Part shown: positions 38,174 through 50,560 of the stretch, in pieces | Layout of the letters: each line of letters begins with the position of its first letter | How positions within the stretch are numbered: position 1 is the first letter of the stretch | Assembly: GCA_940671915.1 (NCBI GenBank) | Contig: CALNVZ010003426.1 | Span: 41,210,007 to 41,274,006 of the forward strand | Reading direction: 5' to 3' | DNA from: Paracentrotus lividus | Taxonomy: Eukaryota > Echinodermata > Echinoidea > Camarodonta > Echinidae | Length of the DNA stretch: 64,000 nt | The notes under the pieces: model-generated | What the model was told of the DNA's origin: nothing | Databases searched by the model: none | Seen by the model: the letters and a program-made list of their open reading frames with translations, nothing else | Position numbers and translations under genes: made by a program

Positions 38174-39756
38174 GAGAGGCAGAGAAAGAGAGAGAGTAGA
38201 AGATGCTTGACTTACAAAAATGTGTCTTCCTTAATGAGGAAAGAGAAGCTTCAGAATTAATGTAATTAATCGCCAATCTATTTATATTAAGGGCTGAATT
38301 ATAAGTCCACCTTGTACTTTCCATACAGTACTACTTTTATACCCAGGGTGATTTTTTTTTTCTTTCTAGCTCTCATGACATTTTTAAAGAGGAATATGCT
38401 ATATGTAGCACCTATTTTGAAACTCCAAACCCCCCATCACCAATCCTCACTAGGCTAATTACGAAATTAATGAGTCCTAGATATATCTCAAAAGACGATC
38501 TCGTTCTATATTTGAGACCAATTACCCATTTTATATCAGTGTAACTGACACCAGACTGTCGTCATAGTGAACAAAAAAGTGTATTATCTTCTATGGCCAA
38601 GAATTGGTGAGGTTAGAGTTACTGTTGCAATGTGTCTGGGGTGTTGGAAAAGCGCACCAGCCTGGTCAGATGTAATTAGGAGACAGCCGTCATGGATGGA
38701 AACGATCTTCCTGCAAATATTTAAAAAGGATTGACCTTTTATGAGCAGAGCGTTGATATCTAATCAAAATTCAATAGGCCTAAGAAATGTGTCGCTACCA
38801 GGCTGGATGGGTGGCTGGTTTTGGATGAATATTGACATTAAGCATGCAACAGTCTAATTTTCATGATGTAAACCGATTGGATTAATTCCATCCTGTTAAT
38901 GTATGTCTCATATTCTACCTGTTGTGAATTCTGAAGGTTGCCAGGTTGAAGGTTGATCCAATGGATGGTTTGATATTGAGATTTCAGTGAGTACATTGTA
39001 TATGAGCACATACTGATTTAAGGTCTTGAAAACTAAATTCAAAACTGATACAATTGATGAAATTATTACAATTTCGCTTTTATCATTTAGCAAATGGAAA
39101 TATATAGTGGCCTAAAGCCCTTGAAATCAAAGTTACACAGCTCTTTGTTTTTCGAAGGTAATTGGTGCATTGATACCAGATCTCAAAATTGCATACGATT
39201 GTTTTTTTTTAAAGTGATTTCATTTGAAATTCTTTTTTTTGAGAAAATCTTGTCCCGGCCAAAGCCAAATTACATTTTACAAGGTATAAACATGATCATA
39301 GACAAGTACAATTATAAAATACACTACAATGAAAAGATATGATGGTAACAAAATCATAAGATTTCTGACAAATTTCTAAATACAAAGGGAATACCAAGAA
39401 AGAAACAAAACAGAATGGAGTAGCGATTACATTTCTGATCATTATTCTGTGTACATGTACAGTGTAGGTACTTTTTCTCATTGATGACATGTAGTTCATG
39501 GGTGAATGGAGATTGTGACGGAACATAGGAGGGGACTGTTTAGAGGCCTATGCCAAATGGAGTGTTAAGAACCCCGGAGTTCAACATCATGAAATATGCA
39601 CAGTGCGTAGCATGCTGTATGACCTCATTAAAAACCGATTACCTGGCATGTAGCTGTTGAGCTCTTCTTGGGTCTGTAATTCATTAGTGGTTAGGGAAAG
39701 TAGAAATGGATTTGTGCTAATTCTGGGATGAAATGGGTGATTTATGAGCTATTATT
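38172..39756. other. Large intron with coding-like but unsupported islands
   Basis: Two non-repetitive islands have long open stretches but no matching splice sites: about 38,548-38,740 (63 codons, including WPRIGEVRVTVAMCLGCWKS) and about 39,509-39,644 (44 codons, including YAKWSVKNPGVQHHEICTVR). They may be conserved non-coding DNA or fossil exons. Nothing else recognised. Confidence 0.3.
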
Positions 39757-41754
39757 GTCCCCGCCGAACGTGTTCGAGCAGGGGACTATGAAACGGGCTC
39801 CGTACGTGTGTGTGTGTGTCCGTCCATCCGTCCGTCCGTCCGTCCGTGCGTCCCGATTATGTTGATCAAAATCTTCAATTTGCTACTCCTTCACCATTTT
39901 TCATCCGATTTCGATTCTGTTAGCTTTATATGATAGCACTAGGTGATGGCTTCTAAACTTCCTCACAGAATTTTGACCTTTGACCTTTCTCTTTTTTTAC
40001 CTTTATTGTACATTGGTTACAAAATGCTACTCCTTCGCCATTTTTCATCCGATTTCCATTTGTTTGCTTTTATGATATAGCACTAGGTGAGGACTACAAA
40101 AACTTCCTCACGGAATTTTGACTTTTGACCCCTTTGACCTTTGACCTTGATTTTAGGACCTTATATTGTTACTTGGTTACAAAATGCTACTCCTTCGCCA
40201 TTTTTCATCCGATTTCGATTTGTTTTGCTTTTATGATATCGCACTACGTGAGGACTACGAAACTTCCTCACGGAATTTCGACTTTTGACCCCTTTGACCT
40301 TTGAACCTTGATTTTTGACCTATATCTACATTGGTTACAAAATGCTACTCCTTCGCCATTTTTCATCCGATTTCGATTTTGTTTGCTTTATGATATAGCA
40401 TAGGTGAGGACTACAAAACTTCCTCACGGAATTTCGACTTTTGACCCCTTTGACCTTGACCTTGATTTTTGACCTATATTGTACATTGGTTACAAAATGC
40501 TACTCCTTTGCCATTTTTCATCCGATTTCGATTTTGTTTGCTTTATGATATAGCACTAGGTGAGGACTAAAACTTCCTCAGGAATTTTGACTTTTGACCC
40601 TTTGACCTTTGACCTTGATTTTTGACCTATATTCTACATTGGTTACAAATGCTACTCTTCGCCATTTTTCATCCGATTTCGATTTTGTTTGCTTTATGAT
40701 ATAGCACTAGGTGAGACTACAAAACTTCCTCACGGAATTTTGACTTTTGACCCTTTGACCTTTGACTTGATTTTTAAACTATTTTGTACATTGGTTCAAA
40801 ATGCTACTCCTTCGCATTTTTCATCCGATTTCGATTTTGTTTGCTTTATGATATAGCACTAGGTGAGGACTACAAAACTTCCTCACGGAATTTTGACTTT
40901 TGACCCCTTTGACCTTTGACCTTGATTTTTTGACCTATATTGTACATTGGTTACAAAATGCTACTCCTTCGCCATTTTCATCCGATTTCGATTTTGTTTG
41001 CTTTATGATATCGCACTACGTGAGGACTACAAACTTCCTCACGGAATTTCGACTTTTGACCCCTTTGACCTTTGACCTTGATTTTTGACCTATATTGTAC
41101 ATTGGTTACAAAATGCTACTCCTTCGCCATTTTTCTTCCGATTTCGATTTTGTTTGCTTTATGATATAGCACTAGGTGAGGACTACAAAACTTCCTCACG
41201 GAATTTTGACTTTTGATCCCTTTGACCTTTGACCTTGTTTTTGACCTATATTCTACATTGGTTACAAAATGCTACTCCTTCGCCATTTTTCATCCGATTT
41301 CGATTTTGTTGCTTTATGATATAGCACTAGGTGTGACTACAAAACTTCCTCACGGAATTTGACTTTTTGACCCCTTTGACCTTGATTTTTGACCTATATT
41401 GTACATTGTTACAAAATGCTACTCCTTGCCATTTTTCATCCGATTCGATTTTGTTTGCTTTATGATATAGCACTAGGTGAGGACTACAAAACTTCCTCAC
41501 TGAATTTTGACTTTTGACCCCTTTGACCTTTGACCTTGATTATTGACCTATATGTACATTGGTTACAAAATGCTACTCCTTCGCCATTTTCATCCGATTT
41601 CGATTTTGTTTGCTTTATGATATAGCACGATAATCTATTTGTACATTGGCTACAAAATGCTACTTCTTCGCATTTTTTACCCGATTTCGATTCGTTTGCC
41701 TTATGTATAGCACTGATCGTGATATAATGGGAATTTTACATTATCGGCGGGGAC
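39757..41754. mobile_element. GTCCCCGCCGA-bounded element with 157-bp tandem array
   Basis: Bounded by a perfect 11-bp inverted repeat, GTCCCCGCCGA (39,757) and TCGGCGGGGAC (41,744-41,754). After a CGTCC microsatellite (about 39,816-39,848) it consists of roughly 11-12 copies of a ~157-bp unit: GCTACTCCTTCGCCATTTTT, CATCCGATTTCGATTTTGTT, GCACTAGGTGAGGACTAC, CTTCCTCACGGAATTTTGAC, then a TGACC-rich stretch. Copies differ by many single-base deletions. No transposase; the short frame at 40,900 is an array artefact. Confidence 0.8.
39974..41536 (-). promoter_or_regulatory. Repeated DR1 nuclear-receptor motifs in tandem units
   Basis: TGACCTTTGACCT, the reverse complement of the consensus DR1 site AGGTCAAAGGTCA, occurs perfectly at 39,974, 40,135, 40,603, 40,910, 41,066, 41,223 and 41,524. 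Degenerate versions sit in the other units. DR1 is bound by HNF4, COUP-TF and RXR-type receptors. Whether any copy is bound here is unknown. Confidence 0.5.
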
Positions 41755-42795
41755 ATATATTACGCATCGCGTAATTTACTAATCCACTTGTTTAACTTGA
41801 TTTCTTTGGTTTCATATAATGTAAAAATTAAATAAAGTTCAGAGGGGGAAAGTTTAATAACCGGGATAATAGTACGCCTACATTATAAAGGGTTTTGATT
41901 ATTTACTTTGGATGAAGTAGTATACTATTACTCATTTTAATCATTATTATAAAAATATTAATAACAAATAATAATTCTTATTTGCTGGGTAATAGAGGCA
42001 GTGTATAGATGTTCGACTCTTACATGGAGTCTCGTGCAAAAGTTGATTTGCAAGGAACGCCTGGTTGAAATTAATAACAAGCGTGTATAAAAAAGAAAAT
42101 CTTAAAAAGTGCCTCAAGAAAACACTTTTTCTTCAAAGAGGCAGAAGGGAATGTTATATGATATGATAGAGTGCCATTTTGCCATAGAAGAGTACATTAA
42201 ATGCCATGACACTGACATTGCGGTACTTGTAGGGCTATCAGTTGCACTTTCAGCCTACAAGGTTACCTAGCTTGTACTCTAAGCGACCATGCCAATGCCA
42301 ATGTCCTCTTCTACACCTTCACACCACAATGTGTTTTTTTTTCTTCTTCGATGGCTAGATATTAAAGCTATCGCTTGTCAATAACGGATTAATAGAGCTT
42401 TGAGCAGGGATGCCAATTTGATACAAGGGATCATCCATCAGTCTAGGTAGGGATCTCGTCATCCCGAGGCTTGATGATTCTGTAAATTGTTTGCGTGAAG
42501 CCCATCACGCCTAGTTGTATTAGCGCCTTTGGGCGGTGTATTATTAGAAACAGAGGTGACGTGAAGACGTAGGGAAGTAGTGAGAGATACGTATGCAGAG
42601 AGATACGGAGAAGGGAATATAAAGCAGAGAAAGGAGAGGGAGCAGGGAGGGGAAGACTGAAGAAGATATATACCCCAATATTAAGGGGAAAAAATACAGA
42701 AGGAGGGAGATAGAGTTGGAAAGAAATAGAGGGGGAGAGAGAACAAAATGAATAGTTGTGATATTAAAGAATGCAACAGAAAGCAGAACACAGAA
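41755..42795. other. Large intron, unassigned part
   Basis: AT-rich left half; a GC-richer non-repetitive stretch at about 42,395-42,550; then purine-rich sequence (GAGAGA, GGGAGA). No gene recognised. Confidence 0.35.
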
Positions 42796-42798
42796 TTA

Positions 42799-43658
42799 TA
42801 CCCCATTCACAGTGGCCTCAAACACCGATACAGTCGCGGGACTGTCCCGTGACTGTAGCGGTGTTGCCTTCAGTGTGAATGCTCGGACCCGCTATATACT
42901 ATCCCGGGATAACCTTGCTCCGCTATAACACCGCGATAAACTATCGCGCTCAAACCATAGTAACAGCACCGGGACAGTCCCGCTGCTGTCGCCGAGTGCC
43001 TTCAGTGTGAAGGCACTCCGCTACAGCACCGGGATAAAAAAAACAATGAAATACATAAGAATTTCTAGAAAAGAGAGTGAAAGAAGGATAAAACACGGAA
43101 ATACATTAGAAATGATAGAAAATAAAAAGAAAGAAGTGGAAAACAAAGAAATACATAAGAAGTGATAGAAAAGAAAAGGAAAGAAGAGAAAAACAAAGAA
43201 ATAAATAAAAAATAGCAAAGGAAAGGAAAGAAGGTGAAAAACAAAGAAATACATAAGAAATTATAGAAAAGAAAAGGAAAGAAGGAGAAAAACAAAGAAA
43301 TACATAAAAAATAGCAAAGGAAAGGAAAGAAGGTGAAAAACAAAGAAATACATAAGAAATTATAGAAAAGAAAAGGAAAGAAGGAGAAAAACAAAGAAAG
43401 ACATAAGAAATTATAGAAAAGAAAAGGAAAGAAGGAGAAAAATAAAGAAATACATAAGAAATGATAGAAAATAAAAGGAAAGAAAAAGAAAAACAAAGAA
43501 ATACATAAGAAATGATAAATAAGAAAAGGAAAGAAGGAGAAAATCAAAGAAATTTTCCATTGTGAATGCATTTATAGCGGGTTTATAGCGGTGTTGCCGT
43601 CCCGCGACAGCACCGCGACAGCACCGAGATAAATTTGAAAACCACTGTGAAGGGGGTA
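42799..43658. mobile_element. Harbinger-like MITE (TTA target site) with minisatellite core
   Basis: The ends are TACCCCATTCACAGTGG and CCACTGTGAAGGGGGTA (one mismatch), flanked by TTA on both sides (42,796-42,798 and 43,659-43,661). A 3-bp TTA duplication is typical of PIF/Harbinger elements. Inside the ends are CG-rich palindromic words (GCGGGACTGTCCCG, ACAGCACCG). The centre is a purine minisatellite. No transposase; minus-strand frames of up to 168 codons across the array are Phe-rich artefacts. Confidence 0.8.
43040..43555. repeat. ~52-bp purine minisatellite inside the MITE, about 10 copies
   Basis: Units run CAAAGAAATACATAAGAAAT, TATAGAAAAGAAAAGGAAAG, AAGGAGAAAAA. The unit shares its GAAATACATAAG start and its AAGGAAAGAAG part with the array inside the unrelated MITE at 30,775-31,342. 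Confidence 0.85.
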
Positions 43659-43661
43659 TTA

Positions 43662-44718
43662 GATAGAGAAGAGAGAGGCAAAAGGAAACATACATGTACA
43701 CTGTACATGTGACATCTGTAGGAAGAAGGAAGGGGAAGATTCGGAGAAAGAAAGAGAGAGAAAGATAAACAAGGGGCTTAGCAGAATGAGCTTAAATTGC
43801 TTTTGAATGTCAATGTCCTGATGAGGTAGTTCCCATCCATATTTGTCATTATATTTGCAGTTATCGGCTGTGTTTATTTCTAATGACTATTTCGTTTCTT
43901 ATGTATACGTTGCTTTGATTGGTCATTTCTGTTTATTGCATTTTTATAATAGCTGCATGATAATACATGTATATCCAATTTCAAATCTTTAGTACCGTTA
44001 GTTGAGTGGATGATTGATACTGCTATTGACTGAAGGGCTAAAGAAAAAAAAGTCTGAAAAGAGAGCATCATAAAAAGACGTACTGATTTAGACACAAGAT
44101 ATATTAGCAGGGAAGAGGTATTTATTTATTTATTATTTATTAAAAGGAAAGACACATGTATGTAGTTGATCAGAAATACGAAAGCTTAGAGAATTTAAAG
44201 AAGGACTAGGCTATAGCGGTCAGGATGGGATACTTGATTGAGTGTTCTTACATGCTCTTGGCCCCAGTGTCATCTTGAAGAAGAATATGAAGAATGGTAG
44301 TTGAGAATTTATCATGAATTTATTATGAGGAATGATGCCATGGTAAGATTGTAGATGGCTTACAGGTAGTTAATCAACCTGTTTTTTTTTCCTGGATGTT
44401 TTAAAAGTTCTATTGGCTGTGTTTAAATGTTAAATGGTCAATGGTATTTTCGATCCAAAGGGATCTGTTCAGAATGTTTTCAATTTACCCATGCTGCTCA
44501 AAAATGCTGATTTCTTTATTTGTTTCTAATTAAGAAATATGCAGGTTGAGAGTGATAAATGGAGATGAATTTCTTCCCAGAAAGGACAGTAAAACCTTTA
44601 ATGGAAACCATGATATAGTCATCTGACTTTGCAATGGATATATTAACAGAAAATATGATAGAGATACAGAGACCGTGAGAGAGAAAGAGAGTAATAAACA
44701 AATTTATAAGATTTAAAG
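43662..44718. other. Large intron, unassigned part
   Basis: AT-rich, nothing recognised apart from short purine stretches. Confidence 0.35.
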
Positions 44719-44921
44719 TACTGTATAAGTGGTTATTTTCGCGGTGACTTTATTTTCGCGAATTTCGCGAGTTAGTCATCGCGAAAATTTCCACTTTAGT
44801 ACAAGGCTATTTATAGTGATGAAGTAATCACCAAAATCGCGAAATTTTGCTCTCGCGAATTTCCCCAACTAGTCAAAAATCGCGAAAATATCTGTACGCG
44901 AAAATATTGGCTTATACAGTA
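44719..44921. mobile_element. CTGTATAAG-family MITE, best copy
   Basis: TACTGTATAAG (44,719) and CTTATACAGTA (44,911-44,921) form perfect 11-bp inverted ends, with TA as the likely target duplication. The interior is rich in TCGCGAA words in both orientations. Diverged copies lie at 36,769 and 63,143. Confidence 0.8.
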
Positions 44922-46085
44922 GTAAAGAGAAGCAGAATGTTGTGTGCAATGAAATGGTAATGGATTTTTGGTGATAGGTGTTCTACATATTACAACTCAG
45001 ATTTTGAAATAATTCTATAAATTTAGTCCGATTCCCTATTTTTGGGCTGAGAGTGGTCACTATATAGATCAAGTTCTTGTCAAAAAGGGACATTAGTGTC
45101 TTAAATAGACTAGCACAACAAAATTATCTGATTAGAAATGGACCTCTTAAAACTTGTAAGAGCGACATAAATAAGGTACAATGTATAAGAGAGAGATCTC
45201 AATAGAGAAGCAGAAAAAAAAAAAATGATGTGATGAAACCATGATTGATTTCAGTGCACATGTACAAATGCATTTTTTCTGCAAATTCTAGATATGGAGT
45301 CACTTTAAAAAAACGTATCACAGAAGCGGCTTCTCATCAGAAACAATAAAAAACTGTTTCTTGGGGTAATTTTGTCGAGGTGGATTTAGAATTTGTCTCG
45401 TAAAATTGGCAACAATATTAGATTTTAGACAATTTAAACACCACTCCCCACCTCTTGAAAGCTTCTTCAACTGTAATCAAATATTGTAATATCATCTTCA
45501 TTCTTTAGATATTCAGCACTGTGCTAAAAAGATCTTGGCACACAGACTTGTAAATAGATTTATGCCCTTGTTGCTCTCAAAAGAGAGTAATATTCTGTTG
45601 GAATAGTGCATATCACTTCTAATAACCTTGTGAGAATCTACCAGATTTATTTTATGTTCATCTACGGGCAGTTTGTATCTCTGTAGGAAACAGGCACCCC
45701 CATTTTCTAGAATGCAGTGTAAAGGCAGAGATAAACAATAAAATGAGAATTTTTACTATTAAATTCAATGTGTTTCTAGGGCAGCATTGAACAGTGTCAT
45801 CAAGACCTTTTGTCGGAGCTTATTTTTATTCATTGTGTATAAAAAGTTAGGTCTCCCCACTCAAATTCATTTGAGTTTACCTGAATTATTTAGTTCTTTC
45901 TAGAGCAAAATTTGCCAATTTTTTTCTACCTTTATATCTTTCCTTCAAACGACTCTTTTACGACAATTGTTCACATTCTCTGGTTTAACTCAATATTAAA
46001 CTGAAAAAATGATTTTGACCCTCTGAAAATATTGAGTCACACCTCACAATTTCATATGTACATGTATGTATTTGCAAATTTGGTG
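44922..46085. other. Large intron, unassigned part
   Basis: AT-rich, no repeat structure or coding character recognised. Confidence 0.35.
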
Positions 46086-46242
46086 CAGTGGTGGATCCAG
46101 GATGAATATAGAGAGAGGGGGGGGGGGGGGGGGGGAGGTTGCCAAGGCACTGAAAGGCAGACTGTTCATTGATTTTTCCAGATTTTCAAATTATAGGGGG
46201 AGGGGCGTATATCCCCTGCGCCTCCACCTGGATCCGCCACTG
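46086..46242. mobile_element. MITE with CAGTGGTGGATCCAGG ends
   Basis: A 157-bp element bounded by CAGTGGTGGATCCAGG and CCTGGATCCGCCACTG (one mismatch). It contains a run of more than 20 G near 46,110. The ends look like a hAT-type MITE, but no 8-bp duplication is visible. Confidence 0.75.
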
Positions 46243-47916
46243 TTGTCAATATTTGTGTTGATACAGAGATCAATTCCTCCAACCCCTTTATCATGTTAAC
46301 ATGTTTGATTTTCCATTCAACATGAAAAGAATAAAAGAGTTTATTCTGCTTGGTCATAAACAGAAAATAAGAATTCAGCATGACATTTTTGGCATCACGT
46401 AGGCAAGTGTTTGCTTGGACAAGAGGAAGTACAGAGGGCATTTAGATGTGGGAGAGACAGAGGTTTCTAATAAGTTCATACTTAAAATAGAAAGGGTAGA
46501 TTGAGCATCTTTAAAAAAAAGCTTTCATCACAAGGCTCTATTTTTTAAAATAGTTTTATATCTATAGTTTTCATGAAGATTCCTGAAAAACAAGGTTATT
46601 TTTTTTTCCAATGCTAGTAAAAGTCCAATATCCCCCTTTTAATGAATTCCAAATCGCAGACAAACAAATTTACGAAGCCAATCAAAAGGATAATCAGACT
46701 GACTTATTGACCTCTTTCTGCAAACTGTATCTTCATGAAGGAAAAATGTTTAAGGTTTCGCTGGTACGTGATGGCAAGTGAATTCCATCCAACAAAGTTA
46801 AACATTGAATGTTAAAATGTCTGCAGATAAAATTTATATCTGACAGGTATTGTTGTATCACTTGTAAGGCATGGATTTGCATGATTTCAGGTCTTGTGCC
46901 TCTTATTTTATTCTTGTCAGTGCACAATGCACTTTTGATGTCTGGGTCTCTTTCCATGTAGTCCCATGTGTAGGGATATGTGTTTTTTCTGATGAGGCGG
47001 TACATGTATGTTTTTTTTCTAAATTCAGAGACAACTACTGAGCCCTTTTATACATGTACCTCCACGTAACTTCATGTACCCACCTTCATTTCTATAAAAT
47101 GAGAATTGCTTAATAGAGGCCATTTCTTCTGAATGTTATCTTTAATTGTACTAGGTATACCTTTTGAACTTGAGGGCGGTTAATAGCCTTTGAATGCTAA
47201 TTGCAATGGAATTACGGAAACAGAGGATTCGGTCAACAGATATAATTGACTTCGAAATGTCAATTTTGTTTAAAAAATGGATTATTAGGAAATCTTGTTT
47301 ACGGACTAGGAAATGACCTACAAGTGCAGAGTGCGGTACTTTGATATGGAAATAGGAGATTTTAGCTGTGTTAGTTGGGATAAATATTTTTTGTTGTGTT
47401 TGGCAAGGGTAGGGATGTTTACATGGTCAGGGGAAGTTTCTTCTGAAGAAAATATTTGTAAGAAGTTTCAGTGGAGGGAGTAGGCCTACTTAACACTGAG
47501 TAAATGCCAAAACACTTTGTACCATACAAAAGCAGATTTTTATACTAATATTCAAAAATGAGATTTAAAAAGTCATGTGTTGTGTAAATACTGGAAAGTA
47601 CTTCACAGACATAAAACAAACAATGTTTTTGTTATTCAAATCCTGTGGCACCAAAATCAGAGCGATAATGAATCATTTTGATTCATTCATTATATTTGAT
47701 TTTTAGAATTGTGATGCAAGTCACCTGTGGCGATAAAAAGTAGGAACAATAGGAGCAAATATCACAGTCTGCTTAATCCTGACTATTTTTATTCTTCCGT
47801 CCTCCAAAGGTCTTTAAAAAATTCTATATTAATTTAATGTTCTTTCTCATACCCACCCACGAGCAGCATTATAATAATTGATAGAATTATCCCAGAATAC
47901 ATGATCTATTGTGCAG
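46243..47916. other. Large intron, unassigned part
   Basis: Holds a 90-codon minus-strand open frame (46,733-47,005) of ordinary amino-acid composition (MYRLIRKNTYPYTWDYMERD...) with no recognised family, no promoter signal and no splice context. It is probably accidental. Nothing else recognised. Confidence 0.3.
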
Positions 47917-48084
47917 CTTACCCCGCATCAGAGACAAGTTACTATGGGAACACACTTCCATAGACAGTTATCATCTTGTCTCATGGGTGTCCTCTTTTCA
48001 ATTTGCTGATGAAATCAGTTTTTTGAAGGAAAAGGACGATGCCACTTTGTCTCATCATTCTACAGAACACATTGTAGTTATCAG
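47917..48084 (+). CDS. Candidate linker exon, 168 bp, phase 2-2
   Basis: An open segment of 55 full codons between GTGCAG and GTATGA, from LPRIRDKLLWEHTSIDSYHL to HHSTEHIVVI. It starts with one base (C) and ends with two (AG), so its phase and length match the other cassette exons. Its base composition is higher in GC than the surrounding intron. The acceptor has only a modest pyrimidine tract, and the sequence shows no similarity I recognise. An unrelated open stretch of 55 codons can arise by chance in 35 kb of intron, so this stays a candidate. Confidence 0.4.
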
Positions 48085-48812
48085 GTATGATTTTTTTTTC
48101 TTATCATATGTAAAAAAAAAAAAAACTGTCTGATAATTGGCATTTAATATTAGTATATCCCCCCCCCCCCAAAAAAAAAAAAAAAAAAAAAAAATACATC
48201 TAGTGGAGGGCTTAATGTTGGTATAATAAATTGTACACTTAAAAACCTTATAGTAAGATATCTCATGAACGCCAAATTTTTAATATTTTTCTATGGGCAC
48301 ACATGTTTTTCCTGCACTATAAATTCAGAAAACCTGTCCGGTACAAAGCTCTATTACATAATTTGATGTCATTAACAGGTAATTTTTAATAGCACCTATC
48401 GTGGCCAAACCTTTTTGAGAGAATATGCCGCCGGTACGTACATGTAGCTATCGTTTTAAATGACTTTTAATGCACTCTATTAATTGATTGCTTGATTAGT
48501 ATTAGTGCCTAATTGGTTCCTTACTAGGTCTGTGTAAGCTAATTACGTCATTGATTTGCTTGTTAATACTGTCTATAGCTTGCTCTGCCAAGTAATTCCT
48601 CCTGGCTGCCATGTACAATGTACATGTACGGTTTGAGTAAGTACTGAAGAATTTAAAAAAAATGTTTTTGGGGGTCTTAGTTAAAGTGAGTTTTAAAATA
48701 AAAGTAAAATTAAATTTTAGTCTGGTCATATCCCAAGCTCCTTTATTCTATCAATTTCTTTTTTTCTGACATAGTCATGCACCTAATAAGGTACTCCTTA
48801 CTTTTGCAATTA
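48085..48812. other. Large intron, unassigned part
   Basis: Starts with a T run and an A run, then a C12-A24 tract (48,159-48,194). A non-repetitive stretch with TAATTACGTCATTGATT lies near 48,540. No gene. Confidence 0.35.
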
Positions 48813-48814
48813 TA

Positions 48815-49250
48815 CAGTCTGTGTCAAAAAAAAAATGGTACAGTCGGGGAAAAATAATTTAGGTGTGAAATCTTTTCAAATGATGTGTGTATGTGGTACC
48901 AAAGTAAAGCCAAAAGATTTTCCTTGCTGATGCGCTTTGTTCTGCATAATTTGCTTTCGTAAAAGTTCTGCTTAATTTTGTGCGACGAGGAACAAATCGA
49001 AATTACGCATTTCTATTGTTCTGGAGCGCTGAATTCATGGCCTTTTTACAAAACGTACACAAAGGCATGGGACGGCGTGCGAAAAATGGATTTTTCTTGA
49101 TTTCTTGATCACCAAATGTGATGAAAAAAATTGCAGAAGAAAGTCTGATTTTCCTACTTTATGAAAATACCAAACAATATCAGGTTGTGATCAATCTTCA
49201 TACTATAAAAAAATGGTTTCCACTTGTACCATTTTATTTGACACAGACTG
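48815..49250. mobile_element. Tc1/mariner-like MITE
   Basis: The ends are CAGTCTGTGTCAAA and TTTGACACAGACTG, flanked by TA on both sides. The inverted similarity continues to TGGTACA/TGTACCA. TA flanks and length (436 bp) fit a non-autonomous Tc1/mariner derivative. No transposase remains. Confidence 0.8.
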
Positions 49251-50560
49251 TACATTTCTTGTTTCACAGATATCATGTATATTTGATAGAATAAATTGCA
49301 AAATGAAGAAGACACTATAAAAAACAGTTTTGTTAAGTTTTGAGAAAATAGTATTACTATTATACTGCTGTCACATTGGATGTGTTTGATGAAAGGGAAA
49401 GCATTAACAATATTATTTATTCAATCATTTTTTACATTTGTGATATAAGATACAACTGTAGGTATCATTGCAAAGGCGGAGACTTTTTCCTCTGTTTACA
49501 TGTATGTTTCATATTTAATTGCCAAAATAAATGAGCTTGAAATGCATGTATGCCCCTTCTAGAATAAGGTTACCACTGCATACATTTTACATATATGTAT
49601 GTGTTAATAATTAGTGTTGTCTTTATTCAGTGTAGTGAACCTTTAAGATCACTGTGATTGTGAGGCAAAGTTTTTTGACGGACCTTTCAGGAAATTAAAA
49701 AAAGGTGAAACGACTTCAGGGGGAAATACATTGTGAAATTGAAAGAAAAATATGGTGAACAAGAATTGACGTGTGTACAATTGTGACACCTGACTCTGAA
49801 AAAGAGTGCTTAAAAGGGTTATTGATTGAACGTGTATCCAATGTATTGACATTGTACATCTGCTTGATATGAAAAATACATTAGTAGCTATCTGAATGAC
49901 TGAGTCTGCATTGGAAAGCTGACAGTTATGAGACCTTTCATAGGGCCAATGAAATGCTTAATAAATGGGAGTACCTTTTCGTGACATTTATAGGTATTTG
50001 ATTGATCCTTGATATATATATGTAGAAGAAAAAAAAAACAAACCTTTTTCGCCCTTCACTCCAAATTTTTTTTTGTATTATTGCTTGGAAAACAAATGTT
50101 TGATTATTTTTTTTTTCTACCCTTCTATCCAATCTCCTCTTACTGAATGTAGTAAATTGTCAATTGTTCTTCACCAGACCAAAGTTGTTTTTGATGCCAT
50201 GAAATAGCAAATTCAGTCAACTCAATTAGCCGGCTAAATTGTGCAAAGAGACAGCCCGCATCATTTTTTACTTTGATTTGCAAAATAATATTGGGTTATT
50301 GTGCATGTAATGCACCCACTGCCAACCCAAGGTCTTTGAAACAGGGGTAATGGGCTAAGCTTGAGCCTGTGCAGTTGCAATTCACGCTTTAGCCACCCTT
50401 GAGCTCTTTTACCCTGATCCACGTTGGCAGAATTGTCAACTACGGACTGATAAGAAATGACCTCACTCAGGGCCATAGAGGCATTGACATGCACCCTTTA
50501 GTTAACACTTCTGACTGTCAAAAATAATTAATCACTTATTTGATTTTGTCACTATTTCAT
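49251..50560. other. Large intron, unassigned part
   Basis: AT-rich; a GC-richer non-repetitive stretch at about 50,230-50,510 has open frames on both strands (the minus-strand one 77 codons) but no compatible splice sites. No gene recognised. Confidence 0.3.

Noticed and set aside
40900-41088. 62-codon frame with internally repeated peptide
   Set aside because: Product of the 157-bp tandem unit; frames are broken in most copies.
43065-43571. 168-codon minus-strand frame
   Set aside because: It lies wholly in the 52-bp purine minisatellite; the Phe/Leu/Ser-rich peptide simply repeats the array unit.
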